DNA from: Pseudeuparius sepicola
Taxonomy: Eukaryota; Arthropoda; Insecta; Coleoptera; Anthribidae
DNA: 64,000 nucleotides
Assembly: GCA_963920635.1 (NCBI GenBank)
Contig: OY987304.1
Location: 32,364,365 to 32,428,364, forward strand
Direction: 5' to 3'
Made by a program: the position numbers and the translations under genes. Of this stretch, positions 22,388-32,448 are shown one piece after another (the stretch's first letter is position 1; each line of letters begins with the position of its first letter). Under the pieces are notes generated by a model, which was not told where the DNA came from, searched no databases, and worked only from the letters and a program-made list of their open reading frames with translations.

Positions 22388-23437
22388 GACCAATAATAAC
22401 AAAAATGTATTTGGAATCAACCTTTGGAGCAATAATGAGGAATTAGATTTTTGAATTGTCTCGCGGGAAAAGATAAAATTTGAGGAGGTACCTAAAGAAA
22501 CCACGAAACTAAGCCGCACACTCCATAAAATTAAAATAATGATACGTCACGGTATGATAACTCACAGGTCGCGGGCGACCCGGGTGTTTAGCAGGCCGTG
22601 ACGCACGCTTATTTTCTTCTTCTGTACGAGGGCATATCGCACGCTTCCGGTCAGGCGCAGCCACTTCCGCCTGGCGGCAGGTTATTCGGCTGTCTTTATT
22701 CAGTGGCTAAAACTCAGTTATCTAAAAGGCCAAAAACCTTTACCTACATTTTTCGTAGCTACCTACCACTTATAATAACGCGGGAATAGTATATTTCATT
22801 ACGAGTCTGGAAATAAAGATTTTTCCGTGCGCGCGTGACAAATTCCCGTGTGAGGCGCGCCGCCCCTTGATATTGAGGGAGGGAGGGATATGTGTTATGT
22901 CCATTTGGCTTTTGACACAAAATATAAGTTAGGTAAATTTTCTTCTTCTTCAGTATTCACAAATCTCAAATAGAAACATATCGATATTGCCGTAAATCGT
23001 GTCGCAAAACAGCAGCTAATCAGCTTCTTGGGCCCGTAACGTCACGGGCCCAAGGAATTTGAATTTCAAAAACGTTTTTAGGGCATTTCCCGTCCAAAAA
23101 AAATCGGAAAAAAATATTTTCGTGTTTTATTTACTATTAAGATTCATAATAAAAAAAACAGGCCCATTGTTACCTATAGCAGCGCAATCTGTCAGTATAA
23201 ATATTTAAGTAGGTTTGAATATCAATATATTTGTTATGGAGGCTGCACAACAAGCAGCAGTTTGGTTTGTCTGTTCGAAGGCGCCGTGTCTTATTATACT
23301 TGACCTAGGTAGAGTGATCGTCAAAGTCAAGCAACGCAGCGCGCAGTTGGTTCATGGACGGGTGATCCCTTATGATTATTTTCTTGCCTAATAAAACACT
23401 TTTTTTACGATTTCAAAAAATATATAAATACATAATG
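22388..23437. other. Stretch without gene; one short palindrome
   Basis: A perfect 11-bp inverted repeat, CTTGGGCCCGT (23,027-23,037) against ACGGGCCCAAG (23,044-23,054), has a 6-base loop. It could be an element boundary or a small cruciform. No coding exon was recognised here. Confidence 0.4.
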
Positions 23438-23555
23438 TGTACCTCGGCACTGAAGTTCTTTTTATGACTCATGTGGTTTATTTGCCTCGGCCAGAGGCCT
23501 CAGCAACTAAACTCCACATGAGTCATAAAAAGTTGAACTTCAGTGCCTTGGTACA
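23438..23555. repeat. Long hairpin (118 bp, arms of about 40 bp)
   Basis: The left arm TGTACCTCGGCACTGAAGTT plus CTTTTTATGACTCATGTGG is complementary to the right arm CCACATGAGTCATAAAAAG plus TTGAACTTCAGTGCCTTGG, with a loop of about 37 bases containing a second short inverted word (CCTCGG/AGAGGC). Likely a very small MITE. The fold has the size of a precursor hairpin, but no transcription evidence exists here. Confidence 0.7.
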
Positions 23556-24082
23556 TAAATAACTATTACCCATTATCTTCTAACAGATGTTGTTATTTTA
23601 GTCCTGGAAGTACGAAAACGCATATAAAAAAAGTAAAAATTGTCGCTTCAGAAAATGCTTACTAGCCTGATATGGCTACACAACTATTGTTTATTCCAAA
23701 CAGCGCCATCTCGTGGAGATGGTGAGAACTCTATAGAGGTTGGGAAGTGGCCATTTCCCGACCAAGAGACCATGCGGAAAGTAATAAGAGGCATTTAGTA
23801 TATCGATTTCCAACTTTTTTTGAGAATCTGTAATTAATGTGTAATCTGTAATAGGTGTGCAATTTCATGCCATGATGCCATGATACCGATTTTCTAAAAA
23901 TAGACCGGGCGTAGAGTTTAGATCACCTTCTACAGTGTGTCCCTCCATTAGTTCGGAGGGGAAAACTTTTTACTTCTAACCTTTTCGGAAAAAGTACTCT
24001 ATATGAAATGTTGTGCTTGTCAATATAATTAGATTTAGAAAGCAATTGTTCCATTAAATTTATTACAGAGAGGTCAAAACTA

Positions 24083-24590
24083 CGGAAGCGTAGAAGGGCC
24101 ACGTAGTAAATTCTTTGAAATTCAAACTTTTTTCTCAAAATTTTGACTTTATCCTCAAAATTTTGAGATTTTTCTAAAAATTTTGAGATTTTTCTAAAAA
24201 TTTTGAGATTTTTCTCAAAATTTTGACCTTCTCAGAATTTTAAAATTCTGACTTTTTTCTTAGAATTTTAAAATTCAGACTTTTTCTCCGAATTTTAAAA
24301 TTCAGACTTTTTTTCTCAAAATTTTGACTTTATTCTCAAAATTTTGAGATTTTTCTCAAAATTTTGATTTTTTTCTCCAAATTTTAAAATGCAGAGTTTT
24401 TTCTCGGAATTTTAAAATTCAGACTTTTTTCTCAAAATTTTGACTTTATTTTAAAAATTTTGAGATTTTTCTTAAAATTTTGAGAATAAAGTCAAAATTT
24501 TGAGAAAAAAGTCTGAATTTTAAAATTCGGAGAAAAAAGTCTGAATTAAAAAAAAAATTACTACGTGGCCGTGGCCCTTCTACGCTTCCG
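24083..24590. mobile_element. 508-bp element enclosing an AT-palindrome array
   Basis: The terminal inverted repeat CGGAAGCGTAGAAGGGCCAC plus GTAGTAA (24,083-24,109) is mirrored at 24,557-24,590, with a few extra bases in the right copy. TA lies outside both ends (24,081-24,082 and 24,591-24,592). Between the ends there is no gene but about seventeen tandem units of 23-30 bp. Each has a self-complementary core, TCAAAATTTTGA or GAATTTTAAAATTC, separated by TTTTTCT-type spacers, and the last three or four units are in the opposite sense. The array is therefore both tandem and inverted. Confidence 0.75.
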
Positions 24591-24592
24591 TA

Positions 24593-25949
24593 CAAAACAT
24601 TATAAAATGCGAATATAGATACTACCCTTATTTTTCGATTTCATTTTCTCATTAAATGCAGAAGGAAATGGATGGAAGAGCTCACAAGAGATATTATATT
24701 AATTGCAAAAGTGATGTGCTGAAGCTAAATCTTTCAGAAGTCAAGTTTTTAGAAGTGTTTGTTTTTACACGGTTTCAAATAATAAAGCATTAACAAATAA
24801 GCTTGTGCAACTAAAAATATTTTTTTATGTTCAATATACTGCATAGTGAAAGTGAAACTGAGACTCAGAACAACGTTCATAGAAATATCTATCGTGTAAA
24901 GCCTTCAACAAATTTATTGTAGCGTTCTAATAGACAAAATTATGTACTATATATTTATCTTTCTTCTTGAGAGTTCTGTCGATTCACTTTACGTAATTAG
25001 GTTTTTTTTTAATTTCGTGACCCTTGGACTACAAATAATGATCTCCGCCTATCTAAGTAATTAGATTATTAACACCTCCATTCATACTTTCGTAACTTAT
25101 TGTCTAAATTATAAGTATCGACGAAGTGTGGGAAAATATGTATTTTATGACCTGACTTTATGGAACCATTAGAGTGGCGTGGAAGAGGGCTTGTGGCTAC
25201 AGCTTATTAGAAAAAAAATTATTTAATAATAATAAGTTGGCTTCAAAAAGACGTATACAGGAATTTCAATATAGCGTAAAGCGTTTATAGAAAATCAAAA
25301 ACAACAAGTTGTCTTTATCCTTTGCTGTCTTTTTCCTTAGCGGGGACCAAGACGAAGTGAAATTATACATATTGTCTTTTTAGTCTCGCCATAATATTTT
25401 TTTGCAAAGGAATCATAATACCTAATTATTATTAATGACTGAAAGTGGTAGAAAGACACAAACACAAAACTGTATATTGATTCATTAATTTCTTAATTTT
25501 TTAATGATAGCGGTAGTGGTTGCAGAAAGACATGATGCAATTTTTACAACTTGGACCAAAGCAGAACATAGTTACAGCCCTTAGCGTTTAGTACTTATAG
25601 AAATTATTATTAATTGTTTATGGCGCATGGCGCACCTGAAAAACCACAATAAATAAGTGGAAAAAATTTTTTACCACCGCACCAAAATTAATGAAGAAAA
25701 TTCCTAGTATTAAGATGTCAGACTACCTCTACCCCTAACTCAACCATTTGGGGCCCCCTTTGATTTGAAAATAATTTCTGGCATATTTTTAGTATGTATA
25801 GAAAAATTAAAGAAGGCTTTGGCATGGGGAAAAATCATTTTTGGCATAGGTAAAGCGCCTTTTCTGTGTAAGATACGGCAAAAATTATTAATAAAACAAT
25901 CAAGCCGAGCTTGATCCCAAATGGTCAAGTTTCAACTAATTTTTTTGTC
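24593..25949. other. Stretch without firm gene; one weak exon candidate
   Basis: After an acceptor-like TTAAATGCAG (24,651-24,660) a plus-strand frame of about 44 codons stays open (with KEMDGRAHKRYYINC) and ends at TAA near 24,792. It is too short and unmatched to call a gene. The rest is AT-rich without recognised features. Confidence 0.3.
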
Positions 25950-25959
25950 TTCCTCACCT

Positions 25960-26115
25960 CTTGTTGTATGGCCTCGACGTAGCGAGCCGAAAGCGAAACA
26001 AGGCAGGGGCGTAGGGCGAGCCCCGGGGTCGGGGTCGAGCCCCGACCGTGACCTCCGACCCCGCGCGCCGCTTACTCCGCTCCGTTTGTGCCTCGCAGTC
26101 ACCTCCACGACTCGG
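25960..26115. other. GC- and CpG-rich island
   Basis: A sharply bounded block with runs such as GCGAGCCCCGGGGTCGGGGT and CCCCGCGCGCCGC. Frames are open on both strands (about 88 codons plus, 73 minus) without a recognised product. It lies about 230 bp left of the intact transposon. Whether it is a promoter or CpG island of a host gene, or an older repeat, cannot be told from sequence alone. Confidence 0.4.
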
Positions 26116-26344
26116 CGTATTTCGTCGAAAGTGTTTACTTGTGTAATTTTTATAAAAAAGATCGCTGTGAAACAAACCGAAAATTAAAAATAAGTGTGTG
26201 TTTAAATTATCGTTAATTTTCGCGAGTGATTCTGGAATTAGCGAGGGAATATTAAAAAACGTACCTACTTGGAAGAATCTTTTAAAGAAATTGTATTAAA
26301 AATATAGAAATGAAAAGGACGACCGATAAGCAATTAGTCACATA

Positions 26345-26712
26345 CAGTGTGACCCATTTGTTTTGGGGTCAGTCTGTAAAAAGTGTATCAATCGTGCGAT
26401 TTGGCTGATTTTTTTTTTAAATTGTAGAGCTCGATGAACTGCACATTTTGAACAAAAATTGCCTGGTTCGCATAAAATCCAAAGCCTACTATGACCGTTT
26501 TTATGAGCAAAATTTTAAGAAACCATATTAGCGTTTTTTTTTGAAAAAATCTGTGTGCGCCAATGGATTGAGCACCCCTCGAAATGGGTATGTACAAAAT
26601 TTCATCAAAATATTTCAAGTAATAACGATTTTGTAGAAAAATTAAAAATGCAGCCAAGGTACGTCTTTATTTTCAAAAATTCAAAGTTGGCCATGGAAAA
26701 TAATTGAATTGT
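26345..26712 (+). repeat. Left 368-bp terminal inverted repeat
   Basis: Pairs end to end with 27,916-28,283. Contains T-rich tracts and the inner border word TAATTGAATTGT (26,701-26,712). Identity is lost at the next base inward. Confidence 0.92.
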
Positions 26713-26789
26713 TTACTTTTATTAAGTGTCAAACTGTCTAAATTGAGTTCAGAAATTGTTTGTGCTCAATACAATTAATTATCATAATT

Positions 26790-27866
26790 ATGGAATATTT
26801 AAGCATAAGAGACAAAATAGAAATTGTTCGACTCGTGGGCGACAACGAGCGCTCGGCAGCAGAAGCTGCGGCCGAATTTAACAATAGACACCCAGGTAGA
26901 TCAGTGAGTCGAAGTACTGTACAACGTATAAACAATATTTTTGATGAAACTGGATCGATTTCTAAAAATTTATTAAAAACTAGGCAAAATGGACGCCGTG
27001 GACTTGTTGAAAATAACAATCAAATTCTGCAATACTTTAGTGACAATCCTCGAAATAGTGTTCGAACGGCTAGTTTAGACCTTCATATACCCAGAGAGAG
27101 TATAAGGAGATGTTTGAGACAAAACAAAATAAAACCGTTTAAGCCAAAATTTTTGCACACCCTGGAACCAGGAGATGAGGAGAGAAGATTAGAATTTTGC
27201 TATTGGCTGCAAGGTGAATATCTCCATAATGGCAACTTTTTAAATGAAATTTTATTCACCGACGAAGCCACGTTTACTACAAATGGTGTAGTATCAAGTC
27301 AAAACTGCCGTCACTGGTCAGCTGAAAATCCAGAGTTTATAATAAATGCAAGGAGACAATATTCACAAAAAATTAACGTTTGGTGTGGAATACTACGCGA
27401 CAGAATAATTGGCCCATTTTTCTTTGAAGGGAATTTGAATGCGGCTGGCTTCTTGAATTTTCTAGAAATTGAATTTAGAAATGCTTTAGATGAGTTACCA
27501 TTAAGATACCGTTTAAATTTAAAGTTACAGTTAGATGGCAGTCCTATTCATAATGCTCGTTTAATCAGAAACTGGCTAGATAATAATTTTGAAAACTGTT
27601 GGATAGGGCGAAATAGTCCTTTCTGTGAGTGGCCACCGAGATCTCCGGACTTAACTCCTTTAGATTTTTTTCTTTGGGGTACACTTAAGCAAAATGTTTA
27701 TAAGTCAAGACCCCATAATTTACAAGAACTGCAAGCTAGGATAAACCGTAGTTGTGAGGAAATTACTCCACAGCAAATACGAAATGTAATTTTGAATGTA
27801 CGCAAGAGGAACGACAAATGCATTGTAGAAAATGGAGGCTTGGTAGAAGTTACAAAAATTTTATAA
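26790..27866 (+). CDS. Transposase, Tc1/mariner superfamily, DD41D-like layout
   Basis: Cuts and joins the ends of its own transposon in the nucleus. From the ATG at 26,790 the product is 358 residues with a TAA stop at 27,864. The open frame extends upstream to a TTG at 26,760, but the ATG gives the usual N-terminus. Residues 1-60 form a helix-turn-helix (DKIEIVRLV, AAAEFNNRHPG, SRSTVQRI), and 65-125 a second DNA-binding part (SIRRCLRQ). The catalytic domain follows: D158 in FTDEATF, a conserved NVWCGIL at 196-202, D249 in LDGSPIHNA and D292 in PRSPDLTPLDFF. D249 and D292 are separated by 42 residues, one more than in the 29.6-kb relative. No frameshift or stop is seen, so it may be functional. 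It sits alone between the inverted repeats, whose inner halves would hold its promoter and 3' end. Confidence 0.92.
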   Translation: MEYLSIRDKIEIVRLVGDNERSAAEAAAEFNNRHPGRSVSRSTVQRINNIFDETGSISKNLLKTRQNGRRGLVENNNQILQYFSDNPRNSVRTASLDLHIPRESIRRCLRQNKIKPFKPKFLHTLEPGDEERRLEFCYWLQGEYLHNGNFLNEILFTDEATFTTNGVVSSQNCRHWSAENPEFIINARRQYSQKINVWCGILRDRIIGPFFFEGNLNAAGFLNFLEIEFRNALDELPLRYRLNLKLQLDGSPIHNARLIRNWLDNNFENCWIGRNSPFCEWPPRSPDLTPLDFFLWGTLKQNVYKSRPHNLQELQARINRSCEEITPQQIRNVILNVRKRNDKCIVENGGLVEVTKIL

Positions 27867-27915
27867 TTTTAATTGTTTTTATGTTTTGTGTTTATAAGCA
27901 TAAGGTTGTATTATT

Positions 27916-28283
27916 ACAATTCAATTATTTTCCATGGCCAACTTTGAATTTTTGAAAATAAAGACGTACCTTGGCTGCATTTATAATTTTTCTACAAAAT
28001 CGTTATTACTTGAAATATTTTGATGAAATTTTGTACATACCCATTTCGAGGGGTGCTCAATCCATTGGCGCACACAGATTTTTTCAAAAAAAAACGCTAA
28101 TATGGTTTCTTAAAATTTTGCTCATAAAAACGGTCATAGTAGGCTTTGGATTTTATGCGAACCAGGCAATTTTTGTTCAGAATGTGCAGTTCATCGAGCT
28201 CTACAATTTAAAAAAAAAATCAGCCAAATCGCACGATTGATACACTTTTTACAGACTGACCCCAAAACAAATGGGTCACACTG
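27916..28283 (-). repeat. Right 368-bp terminal inverted repeat
   Basis: Reverse complement of 26,345-26,712. Begins ACAATTCAATTA about 50 bp after the transposase stop and ends CACTG before the TA target site. Confidence 0.92.
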
Positions 28284-28285
28284 TA

Positions 28286-29594
28286 TATGGTGGTTCAGAC
28301 TTTATAAAGCGGAGAAGTTTTTCACAATTATTAGAATTAGAAAACAAATAATTGTGGGCAGACAAGTTGACGTCATATTCCATTATGATCAGGGATGAGC
28401 TTCTGGACTTCGAGTCATTTGGAATTTGTGAGTACCTACCCTTTACAGTGTGTCCCTCGGATAGGTGAAACGAAAAAAAAGTTGAAATTTCAGCTTGTTT
28501 GTTTTGAAACTAATTTGTAGTAAAGTGCACTTTAGGCAGGAGATATCAAAATCAAAATATTATTATTACTATTTGTTCAGAAGTTGTTCAGAATCAAAAA
28601 GTATGCTCTGTTATAAAATCTCACATATCTTGATCGACCTTGATTTTTGTTTATTAGTTTGTCTTTTTATTATGCTGTTGTTTTTATTGTATTTACTTTT
28701 TTACTAATATTTATACTATTTACTTTCAAATAGGAACCCTTTATAAGTAGACTTTGGTATTCTGCTACTATGGTTTTGCCTAAAATTTTGTATGAAGGGA
28801 TTGTTGAAGGCGCGTGAAACAAAAAGATCGTAACGTTTCATATCTAATATGTTCTACCTGAAAATGGCGTCAAATATAAAATATGCCTCTGGATATATTG
28901 TTTTGCACAAGAAGTTCAAATAAAAATCTTTCCCGGTCGTGAAAATCAGCTAAGTAGGTACCTAACCAAATATAAATATAGGTACTCTACTCTGTAGACA
29001 GGTTACTCTAATCTATCGGTAGATAGGTAGGTTTAGTTATTCTATTTACTTGGTAGGGGAAGGTTGGAAAAAGTGGAAAGGTGGACGTTTAATGAGTTAT
29101 GACATGTAATATATGTACAACGTAAGACAATATTATGGGTTAATACCTTAGTTAATATTTGTGTACAAGAGTTTTTCATTTAATCATGTTTTGACATAAT
29201 GCTATAATTTTTGACTACCTGATGAATCGTTTTTGAGACATAGATATGCTCTAATATCAAATTTTATAAATAAAGAAAAACGATGTAGGTAACTTAACAG
29301 CCATTAAAGGTGATAGTTCACCAAGCTGAATAAAATGTCGACAGCCTTTTTTTATTCATTTACTTGAACTTTCACCGCTTCCTACTATACTATACTTATA
29401 GTATAGTATTATAATAATAATAATAATAGCAAACTCGTTTTTATTATTTACAAAGTGGTACAAAAATTCCGTAAAGTAGGGCACAAATAGCGCAGTTTAG
29501 TTCAGAGCTACTCTTACACTCAACCATCGTGCCAAAATACATCTGATGTTAACATGTTTTTACAAAGACATCAACTCGACTATAAAAGAAAACG
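28286..29594. other. Stretch without identifiable gene
   Basis: CAGTGTGTCCCTCGG (about 28,446) matches an isolated end near 23,934 (CAGTGTGTCCCTCC), so both may be solo ends of one MITE family. A short palindrome TATACTATAC/GTATAGTATA is at about 29,388-29,410, followed by a (TAA)n run. No exon was recognised. Confidence 0.35.
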
Positions 29595-29598
29595 TATA

Positions 29599-30337
29599 CA
29601 GGGTGTTCATTTCAGGACTCAATTACCGATGCAGTTGAAAATCAACTAGATAGAAATGTAAACCCCTTTCTTGACGAAAATGAGTTACATTTTCAACAAG
29701 ATGGAGCTCCTCCCCATTATGTCCTTCCGGTCCGTCAATGGTTAGACAATGTATTTCCCGGTAAATGTATAGGTCGAAGAGGACCTATAGAGTGGCCAGC
29801 CAGGTCCCCGGATTTAGCACCATGTGATTTCTTTTGTTTAGACACCCTCGCCGCAAAATTTACAAGAGCTTCGACAAAGGATTGTTGCAGTATGTCGAGC
29901 ACTTCGAGCAGAAGTGTTTGAAAATATGCGCCAAGGATTTGAACAACGGTTATACCATTATTTGGGCAAAAATGGACAACAATTATTAAATTGACAGTAA
30001 TTACTAAAATGTTGTAATTCAGTTTTGAAGTAAAAGGAATGAAAAAACAGTTAGCGGTAAACAGATTTTCGTTAATATCTCGACAATGGATCGATCCATT
30101 TTAAAAAAAGAAACATCGACGTGTAGAGATTAAAAAGACCTTTAAAATGAGGTACTACTCGATACCCCTTCCCATTTAAGATTTTGAAGTTGGTAGCTCC
30201 CCCTCGCAGGGGAGGGGTTCATTTTCCGATGAAAAGTTGTCCCCTTCCATAAGTTTGTTGACGTGTCTCGGGATTTTTTAAAAAAGTACACACATTTCGA
30301 GAAAATTAGGGTGGGAAGTCCTGAAATGAACACCCTG
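29599..30337. mobile_element. Internally deleted DD41D transposon (739 bp)
   Basis: The ends CAGGGTGTTCATTTCAGGAC (29,599) and its inverted copy at 30,317-30,337 are flanked by TA. The left end joins directly to mid-transposase coding sequence, so everything from the left subterminal region through the first half of the gene is deleted. The 3' half of the gene and a right subterminal region of about 340 bp remain. Such end-retaining deletions can still be moved by an intact relative, but the terminal word differs from that of the 26.3-kb element. Confidence 0.82.
29622..29993 (+). pseudogene. C-terminal half of a DD41D transposase
   Basis: The frame opens with TDAVENQLDRN and runs through LHFQQDGAPPHYVLPVRQWL, GRRGPIEWPARSPDLAPCD and, after a frameshift with small deletion near 29,850, NLQELRQRIVAVCRA to a TGA stop at 29,991. 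The second catalytic Asp (QQDGAPPH) and the third (PDLAPCDFF) are present with 41 residues between them, which defines the DD41D layout. The first Asp and all DNA-binding helices are missing. This copy supports the assignment of the intact gene at 26,790 to the same broad family, although the two proteins are clearly different lineages. Confidence 0.8.
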
Positions 30338-31263
30338 TATATATAACCAATGTAAAAAACAAATAGTGTGTGCTTATACTCATATGCCAGAAATGAGTGG
30401 AAAATAATTACTTAGTCGTATCAGGATATAAAACAAAAAACTTATTATAGATACAATTGCAGATTACTGATAATAGTTGATGGTTTAAATGGAACTGGTA
30501 TGTCGTTATGCATTGTATGTAAACCAACGCAGAGGTGAGGTACAGAGTGTGTGCCGAATTTCTCGTCCATGGGCTTCATTTCTTAGAATCAGTTTTTCTT
30601 TTAAATAAGCTGGTATAGGGTTAGAACTAGATCCCTATGCAAAGACTAGGTTGTGATACTTTTCCAAGGAGGGTAATTTAAGCCACTTTTATGCAACGTA
30701 CCCGACAGAGTCCAAGGACAAACTTCAGGCAATTATGTTGGATCACTTGAACCCTATTCCTAGAGATGTGGCCCAAGCATGAATAATATCATAGAAGAAT
30801 CTACTACGACAAGATTATTGTAATATACAATGTCACAATAAGCCAATACAGGCACCAGCAAGGATTCATGGTACTTTTTTCTTTAATTTGAGATTAAGTA
30901 AATGTTTATTTGCGTAGAGAAGTCCTAATTTGACATACGAGTAGATCATCCGTGGTAAGTTTTTTAAATGAGTAGGTAGACCTAAACCGCAAGGCTAAAC
31001 ATCAAAAGTAACGCCAAGCAACTTTACCAACTGAGAACAAGGCAAAGCCTGCCCTCTAATAGTTATATAACAAAATAATAAAATGTTTGATTTAACAGGA
31101 TTTATGCTGAGGTTTTGTTTAGCGAATAGAGAAAAACTTTGTCAATATCTTGGTTTAAGTTCCTAGCAGCTTCCTTTGTTTTATCAGTATCAAAATAATG
31201 CACAATTTACGTGTTGTCATCAAAAGATTGTATTTGTGAAATTTTTTTGCCAGCTCAGCGGTA

Positions 31264-31507
31264 TACCGTAGGTACTTTCACCGTTTTAGTAGACATTGCC
31301 ATGGCTGGGCGGCGCGCCGCCGTGTATTCGGCTAGGTTCGTCAGTCGTTGGCGGGGGGCGGGGCGTGTTTTTTGCTCGCAGAACTCGACTGATAAGCGGT
31401 GCGGGACTACTGTGTACTCCCCGCGCCAACGACTGACAAACCTAGCTGGACGCACGGCGACGCGCGGCCTATTCCCCTATGTCTACCAAAACGATGAAAG
31501 TACGGTA
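31264..31507. mobile_element. GC-rich 244-bp MITE inserted in the LINE
   Basis: The left end TACCGTAGGTACTTTCACCG pairs with the right CGATGAAAGTACGGTA (a 4-base gap in one arm), and TA flanks both sides. Deeper inside, GCTAGGTTCGTCAGTCGTTG is mirrored by CAACGACTGACAAACCTAGC, so most of the element folds on itself. The centre is very GC-rich. It separates the PQGS and YADD motifs of the LINE, so it inserted after the LINE. Confidence 0.75.
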
Positions 31508-31587
31508 TAGCAGAAGTAATAGAGATCCCAAAGCCGAACCCTGAGGAACCACCAAACTTATTAGAGAATAAAAAAAATCTTTTTAAA

Positions 31588-32448
31588 ACAAGCTTTTATT
31601 TAAGTCATGTACTAAAGCGAATAAAATAAGTTTAGGTTTTCGTTAAGAGAATTCAATTCCAAATTGCGGCAAGTTTTTGCAAATCAAAAAGCTTATCGCG
31701 CGAACTGTAAAGAAAATACACGCTTTGGCATGTACTTGCTTATCATCCAATCACTGTCCGATAAAATTAATTGGTAAGTATCTTAACGAAAACCTAAACT
31801 TATTTTATTCGCTTTAGTGCATGACTTAAATAAAAGCTTGTTTTTAAAAAGGTTTTTTATTTTTTTTATTTTTTGCTTTTCAGTATCTATTTGATTCCTA
31901 TGTCAGGGGAGTGGTAAAAAAATTAAGTCATTAACCTTATTGTTTTCTACCCGTCGAGCCCTTTCAGTTGATACCCATATGTTGGGTGTCAAATAGGTAA
32001 TCCGCCATCTTGGAGCGGCGGCCATATTGAATTTAGTTTGATGTCACTAACTTTATCGTTTTCTACTCTTCAAGCCCTTTCATTTGATACCCATATTAAA
32101 GGGGTTGAATAGAAAATGTAATACGCCATCTTGGAGCCGCGGCCTTATTGAATTTAGTGTGACGTCACTAACTTTATCGTTTTGTACTCTTCAAGCCCTT
32201 TCATTTGATACGAATATTAAGGGGGTTAAATACATCATCCGCCATCTTGGAGCTGCGGCCATTTTTAAATTATTACAATATTGAGTATTGCATATCGTGT
32301 TGTCACCAGAACTAAAGGTGTATGCAAAATTTCGGCTCAATCGGATGTCAGGATGTGGTTCTAATTCACCGTGCAAGATTCGACCCACACATACATAAAT
32401 ATCTATCTCTACATACATATTAACAGGGCAAGTTAAATAAAAGCTTGT
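31588..32448. mobile_element. 861-bp insertion with subterminal repeats and minisatellite (Helentron-like?)
   Basis: The ends ACAAGCTTTTATTTAA (31,588) and TTAAATAAAAGCTTGT (ending 32,448) are inverted copies. A further copy of the end at 31,784-31,852 forms a hairpin with the left end (arms of about 65 bp, including TAAACTTATTTTATTCGCTT). Next comes a minisatellite, then a unique 3' part ending in an ACACATACATAAAT-like stretch. Short end repeats, a minisatellite and no target duplication I could see recall Helentron-associated elements, but the class is inference. It interrupts the LINE between its palm motifs. Confidence 0.55.
31925..32270 (+). repeat. Minisatellite, about three units of 120-124 bp
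   Basis: Each unit contains TTATCGTTTT-, CAAGCCCTTTCATTTGATAC-, CGCCATCTTGGAGC- and GGCCATATTGAATTTAGT-like blocks in that order. Unit starts are near 31,925, 32,045 and 32,168; the last unit is partial. The units differ at several positions, so the array is not recent. Confidence 0.75.

Larger units (their letters stand above)
26345..28283. mobile_element. Intact Tc1/mariner-superfamily transposon with 368-bp inverted repeats
   Basis: The 1,939-bp element starts CAGTGTGACCCATTTG and ends with its reverse complement. TA duplications lie at 26,343-26,344 and 28,284-28,285. The terminal inverted repeats are 26,345-26,712 and 27,916-28,283, both 368 bp without indels. I noticed a single mismatch (near 26,644 and its counterpart at 27,984). 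Between them is one uninterrupted transposase gene (26,790-27,866). Near-identical arms, intact target sites and an open gene all point to recent insertion. Both arms carry the same 89-codon frame facing outward; this is a by-product of the duplication, not a second gene. Confidence 0.93.

Noticed and set aside
24121..24545. CRISPR-like array
   Set aside because: Units are contiguous self-complementary AT repeats without unique spacers, and the DNA is eukaryotic.
26388..26657. 89-codon frame on the minus strand and its twin on the plus strand at 27,971-28,240
   Set aside because: The two frames are the same sequence in the two terminal inverted repeats; they face outward and have no ATG-supported or family evidence.
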